DNA of 9,214 nt from Tannerella sp. (GTDB lineage: Bacteria > Bacteroidota > Bacteroidia > Bacteroidales > Tannerellaceae), in contig JAIRXI010000076.1 of assembly GCA_031268395.1 (NCBI GenBank), forward strand, positions 1-9,214. The letters run 5' to 3'. Below the pieces are notes generated by a model. The model did no database searches. It was not told the DNA's origin and was given only the letters and a program-made list of their open reading frames with translations. How positions within the stretch are numbered: the first letter of the stretch is position 1; every line of letters starts with the position of its first letter. The position numbers and the translations under genes were made by a program. Below are positions 7,258-9,214 of this stretch, piece by piece.

Positions 7258-8279
7258 AAGCCGTACAGATCATTCGGCCGGGCGAGGTAACGCTCGTCCA
7301 CCTGCCCCTGCCCGCAGCCGGGCCGGGAGAAGTCCTGATAAAAATAAACTGCGTCGGGTTTTGCGGATCCGACTTGAACACCTATTTGGGGAAAAACCCG
7401 ATGGTTCAGCTGCCGGTCGTCCCGGGACACGAAATCAGCGCGGAAATAGCAAAAACATCGGCCGGCGTGCCCGAACACCTCCGGCCGGGCACGCCCTGCA
7501 CCGTCAACCCCTACACGGCCTGCGGACACTGTCCCGCCTGCCTGAACAGCCGTCCCAACGCCTGCCGCTTCAACCGGACGCTGGGCGTGCAGCGCGACGG
7601 CGCCATGGCGGAATTTATGACCGTCCCCTGGGAAAAAATTATCCCGGACAGGGAGCGTACGCTCTCGAAAAAGGCGCTGGCGCTGGTCGAACCGCTGAGC
7701 GTGGGATTCCATGCCGTCGCCAGGGCGCAGGTGACCGATTCGGATACCGTGGCGGTGATCGGCTGCGGCATGGTCGGGCTGGGCGCCCTGATCCGTTCCG
7801 CCATCCGCGGCGCGAAGGTGATCGCGGTGGACGTGGACGACGACAAGCTGGCTCTGGCCAGACGGCTGGGCGCCGCGTGTACCATCCATTCAAAAACGGA
7901 AAACGTGCAGGCCCGTCTGCAGGACATCACCGGCGGGGCAGGCCCGGACGTCGTGGTCGAAGCCGCGGGCAGGCCGGAAACCTACCGGATGGCCATTGAC
8001 GGGGTAGCGTTCACCGGCCGCGTGGTCTGCATCGGCTATGCCGGCACGGAGATTGCGTTCGAAACAAAACTTTTTGTGCAGAAGGAAATGGACATCAGAG
8101 GCTCGCGAAACGCCCTGCCGGAAGATTTCCGTGCAGTGATGGACTGTCTCAGGCGGGGCCTCTGCCCGGAAGATGCGCTGATCAGCGGCATCTATCCGCC
8201 CGAACACGCCCGGGAAGCGCTGGAGAAATGGAAATCCGGCCCGGGAAAGGTTTTCCGGATATTGGTGAACTTTGAATAA
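7254..8279 (+). CDS. Zinc alcohol dehydrogenase, probable L-galactonate 5-dehydrogenase
   Basis: The 341-aa medium-chain dehydrogenase is of the sorbitol/threonine/L-idonate dehydrogenase type. Catalytic zinc residues are C37 (FCGSD), H59 and E60 (PGHE), with E146 in the EPL motif. The structural zinc loop is complete with C90, C93, C96 and C104. The Rossmann motif GCGMVG starts at G170, and D193 at the end of the second strand suggests NAD rather than NADP. The predicted reaction is L-galactonate to D-tagaturonate, feeding hexuronate catabolism. The ATG overlaps the lactonase stop by 4 bp (ATGA), so the two are coupled. It is the last gene of the operon. An L-idonate or 2-keto-3-deoxy-L-fuconate dehydrogenase role is the alternative, but the fuconate dehydratase expected with the latter is absent here. 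Confidence 0.9.
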   Translation: MKAVQIIRPGEVTLVHLPLPAAGPGEVLIKINCVGFCGSDLNTYLGKNPMVQLPVVPGHEISAEIAKTSAGVPEHLRPGTPCTVNPYTACGHCPACLNSRPNACRFNRTLGVQRDGAMAEFMTVPWEKIIPDRERTLSKKALALVEPLSVGFHAVARAQVTDSDTVAVIGCGMVGLGALIRSAIRGAKVIAVDVDDDKLALARRLGAACTIHSKTENVQARLQDITGGAGPDVVVEAAGRPETYRMAIDGVAFTGRVVCIGYAGTEIAFETKLFVQKEMDIRGSRNALPEDFRAVMDCLRRGLCPEDALISGIYPPEHAREALEKWKSGPGKVFRILVNFE

Positions 8280-8313
8280 GGGGAACGAAATAACAGGTCA
8301 CTTTTCCGGATAT
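8251..8313 (+). repeat. 12-bp direct repeat spanning the end of the operon
   Basis: TTTTCCGGATAT occurs at 8251-8262, inside the last codons of the zinc dehydrogenase gene, and again at 8302-8313, 23 bp after its stop. The copies are 51 bp apart. This may be the trace of a small duplication or simple chance. Confidence 0.5.
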
Positions 8314-8413
8314 ACATCAAATCATGCAGGTAAAAAACAGATCACCCCGTCGGAGTGGCCTGTCCGTAAAACAGCCATGAAACCCGTTGCGGCGTTTTCG
8401 TACAGGGCGACAG

Positions 8414-8452
8414 CTGCTTTTCTGCGGCGACGGATTCCCTGCGGAAAAGCAG
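8414..8452 (+). terminator. Strong hairpin between the sugar operon and the SUI1 gene
   Basis: CTGCTTTTCTGC (8414-8425) pairs with GCGGAAAAGCAG (8441-8452) over 12 positions with a single U-G pair, around a 15-nt loop. GAC (8409-8411) and GTC (8454-8456) can extend it past a small internal loop. It is followed not by a pure T-run but by AAAAATTATTTTT (8458-8470), so termination is plausible but not textbook. It could equally be a structure at the 5' side of the SUI1 gene's promoter region. The rest of 8280-8504 shows no gene. Confidence 0.4.
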
Positions 8453-8463
8453 ACGTCAAAAAT

Positions 8464-8471
8464 TATTTTTA
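8464..8471 (+). promoter_or_regulatory. Possible -7 element of the SUI1 gene
   Basis: TATTTTTA differs from TAnnTTTG only in its last base. It sits about 34 bp before the ATG at 8505, the same distance as in the pheT and lrp-like promoters. Confidence 0.3.
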
Positions 8472-8504
8472 CCCGCTCAAAACAGGATAGAACCAAAAAA
8501 GAAT

Positions 8505-8849
8505 ATGAAAAAGAATGACTGGAAAGAACGGCTGGGAGTAACTTATTCCACCCGTCCGGACTTTGAGTTTCAAACGGGAGCGGCAGAAGAAGAAGCAACC
8601 CTGCCGAAAGAAAAACAGCGGTTGCGCATCACGCTGGACAGGCGTAACCGCGGCGGCAAGACGGTGACGCTCATCACCGGTTTCCGCGGAACTGCCAGCG
8701 ATCTGGCGGCCCTTGGCAAGCGCCTGAAGGTCAACTGCGGCGTCGGCGGCTCGACGAAAGACGGCGAGATCATCCTGCAGGGCGACTTCCGGCAAAAAGC
8801 GCTTGAATTTCTCGCCAAAGAGGGCTATTCCGGAGGCCGGATCAGTTGA
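8505..8849 (+). CDS. SUI1/eIF1-family translation factor (YciH-like)
   Basis: The 114-aa product has a variable charged N-terminus (about 1-35) and a SUI1 domain (about 36-110). The latter includes LRITLDRRNRGGKTVTLITGF and LAALGKRLKVNCGVGGSTKDG, then EIILQGDFRQK. The family includes eukaryotic/archaeal eIF1, which acts in start-codon selection, and bacterial YciH, whose cellular role is poorly defined. Here it is a stand-alone gene downstream of the sugar operon, separated by 225 bp with a strong hairpin, so it is probably transcribed separately. The start is the first ATG in frame and gives a normal family length. Confidence 0.93.
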   Translation: MKKNDWKERLGVTYSTRPDFEFQTGAAEEEATLPKEKQRLRITLDRRNRGGKTVTLITGFRGTASDLAALGKRLKVNCGVGGSTKDGEIILQGDFRQKALEFLAKEGYSGGRIS

Positions 8850-8862
8850 ATCCCAACAGGGC

Positions 8863-8898
8863 ACGCAGATGACGCAGACTGGATGGATTTACGCAGAT
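8863..8898. repeat. Short degenerate ACGCAGA repeats
   Basis: ACGCAGAT at 8863-8870, ACGCAGAC at 8872-8879 and ACGCAGAT at 8891-8898 lie just after the SUI1 gene, separated by GGATGGATTT. The last copy can also pair its ACGCAG with CTGCGT at 8912-8917. Similar CAGAT-rich runs recur between genes in many bacterial genomes as far as I recall, so this is probably intergenic repeat debris. No coding content is seen from 8850 to 8990. Confidence 0.45.
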
Positions 8899-8906
8899 TT
8901 TATCCG

Positions 8907-8935
8907 TCCGGCTGCGTCCGGATGTTGCTGTTTTT
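8907..8935 (+). terminator. Weak terminator candidate after the SUI1 gene
   Basis: TCCGG (8907-8911) and CCGGA (8918-8922) can form a 5-bp stem with a 6-nt loop, followed after 8 bases by five T residues (8931-8935). A second stem, CGGGAT (8958-8963) with ATCCCG (8976-8981), follows without a T-run. Both are weak. Confidence 0.25.
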
Positions 8936-8992
8936 CCCGACCGGATCCATAAAATTCCGGGATTAAACATCTGTCATCCCGTCCGATGCGTC

Positions 8993-9214
8993 GGGAAGGC
9001 TTCCCGGCGTCTCAGGAGGTTTCCCCATGACCCTGGGAGGTTTCCCCATGACCCTGGGAAGTTCTCCCATGACCCTGGGAGGTTTCCCCATGACCCTGGG
9101 AGGTTTCCCCATGACCCTGGGAGGTTTCCCCATGCCCCTGGGAGGTTTCCCCATGACCCTGGGAGGTTTCCCCATGACCCTGGGAGGTTTCCCCATGACC
9201 CTGGGAAGTTTCCC
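8993..9214. repeat. 21-bp tandem array running off the window (right array)
   Basis: Nine full 21-bp units start at 9015, 9036, 9057, 9078, 9099, 9120, 9141, 9162 and 9183, with an 11-bp partial tenth at 9204-9214. Each unit reads GGAGG at positions 1-5, TTTCCCC at 6-12, ATG at 13-15 and ACCCTG at 16-21. Copies are nearly identical: unit 3 differs at three positions, unit 6 at one, unit 10 at one. The joint between units forms a dyad GGGAGGTTTCCC; in unit 10 it becomes a better inverted repeat, GGGAA/TTCCC around GT. Just before the array, 8993-9005 is a perfect palindrome, GGGAAGGCTTCCC, probably a diverged first unit. There are no spacers, so this is not a CRISPR. Most reading frames through it are open because 21 is a multiple of three. 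Confidence 0.92.

Noticed and set aside
5382..8279. L-fucose non-phosphorylative pathway as the operon's role
   Set aside because: It would need a fuconate dehydratase and an aldolase or hydrolase, neither of which is here, and the first enzyme resembles L-galactose dehydrogenase more closely. Kept as an alternative only.
8272..8490. 72-codon frame after the zinc dehydrogenase
   Set aside because: It begins with TTG inside the previous gene, runs through the strong hairpin and shows no family features.
8963..9196. Minus-strand heptapeptide-repeat protein (MGKPPRV)n
   Set aside because: The frame exists only because the repeat unit is 21 bp; other frames on both strands are open too, and no non-repeat domain is present. 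The frame may extend beyond the window, so it is not fully excluded.
9015..9214. CRISPR array
   Set aside because: Units are directly adjacent with no unique spacers, and no cas genes are visible. The same applies to 15-98.
1..9214. tRNA, rRNA, insertion sequence or phage attachment site
   Set aside because: I found no T-loop-like GTTCRANNC with an acceptor stem, no transposase-like frame and no terminal inverted repeats with target duplications.

Overview
The window looks like a chromosomal segment of a GC-rich member of the Bacteroidota, most likely order Bacteroidales; genus cannot be fixed from sequence alone. The reasons are the protein styles (a Bacteroidales-type YebC, AsnC/Lrp and SUI1 proteins), the near absence of Shine-Dalgarno sequences before the genes, and three exact matches to the Bacteroidota -7 promoter element TAnnTTTG just upstream of genes, plus a fourth on the minus strand.

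Layout: (1) 1-527 is a gene-free region with two short tandem-repeat arrays: one of 21-bp period (15-98) and a more diverged one of 23-bp period (208-299). It ends in the pheT promoter. (2) 528-3770 holds two housekeeping translation genes, pheT (phenylalanyl-tRNA synthetase beta chain) and a yebC-family gene, followed by a likely terminator. (3) 3947-4405 is an Lrp/AsnC regulator with its own promoter and a 15-bp palindrome at the predicted transcription start that resembles an Lrp site. (4) 5261 down to 4395 is an AraC-type regulator on the minus strand. Its 3' end overlaps the end of the lrp-like gene by 11 bp, and it is divergent from (5) a tight three-gene plus-strand operon at 5382-8279: an L-galactose-dehydrogenase-like aldo/keto reductase, an amidohydrolase-family lactonase and a zinc alcohol dehydrogenase. 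(6) 8505-8849 is a small SUI1/YciH-type translation factor. (7) 8850-9214 is gene-free and ends in a 21-bp tandem array of nine full copies that runs off the window.

The three-enzyme operon reads as a sugar-acid pathway. The first gene carries the sequence signature of plant L-galactose dehydrogenase. The set dehydrogenase + lactonase + sugar-acid dehydrogenase matches the L-galactose to D-tagaturonate route described in Bacteroides vulgatus: L-galactose, L-galactonolactone, L-galactonate, D-tagaturonate. The divergent AraC protein, with a cupin-like sensor domain, is the obvious candidate regulator. No transporter or tagaturonate-processing enzyme is present, so those steps must be encoded elsewhere.

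The least explained material is the set of intergenic arrays. The three have unrelated sequences, but each repeats a dyad-symmetric core, and two have exactly 21-bp spacing, which is two helical turns. Conserved architecture with unconserved sequence is the most unusual pattern in the window.
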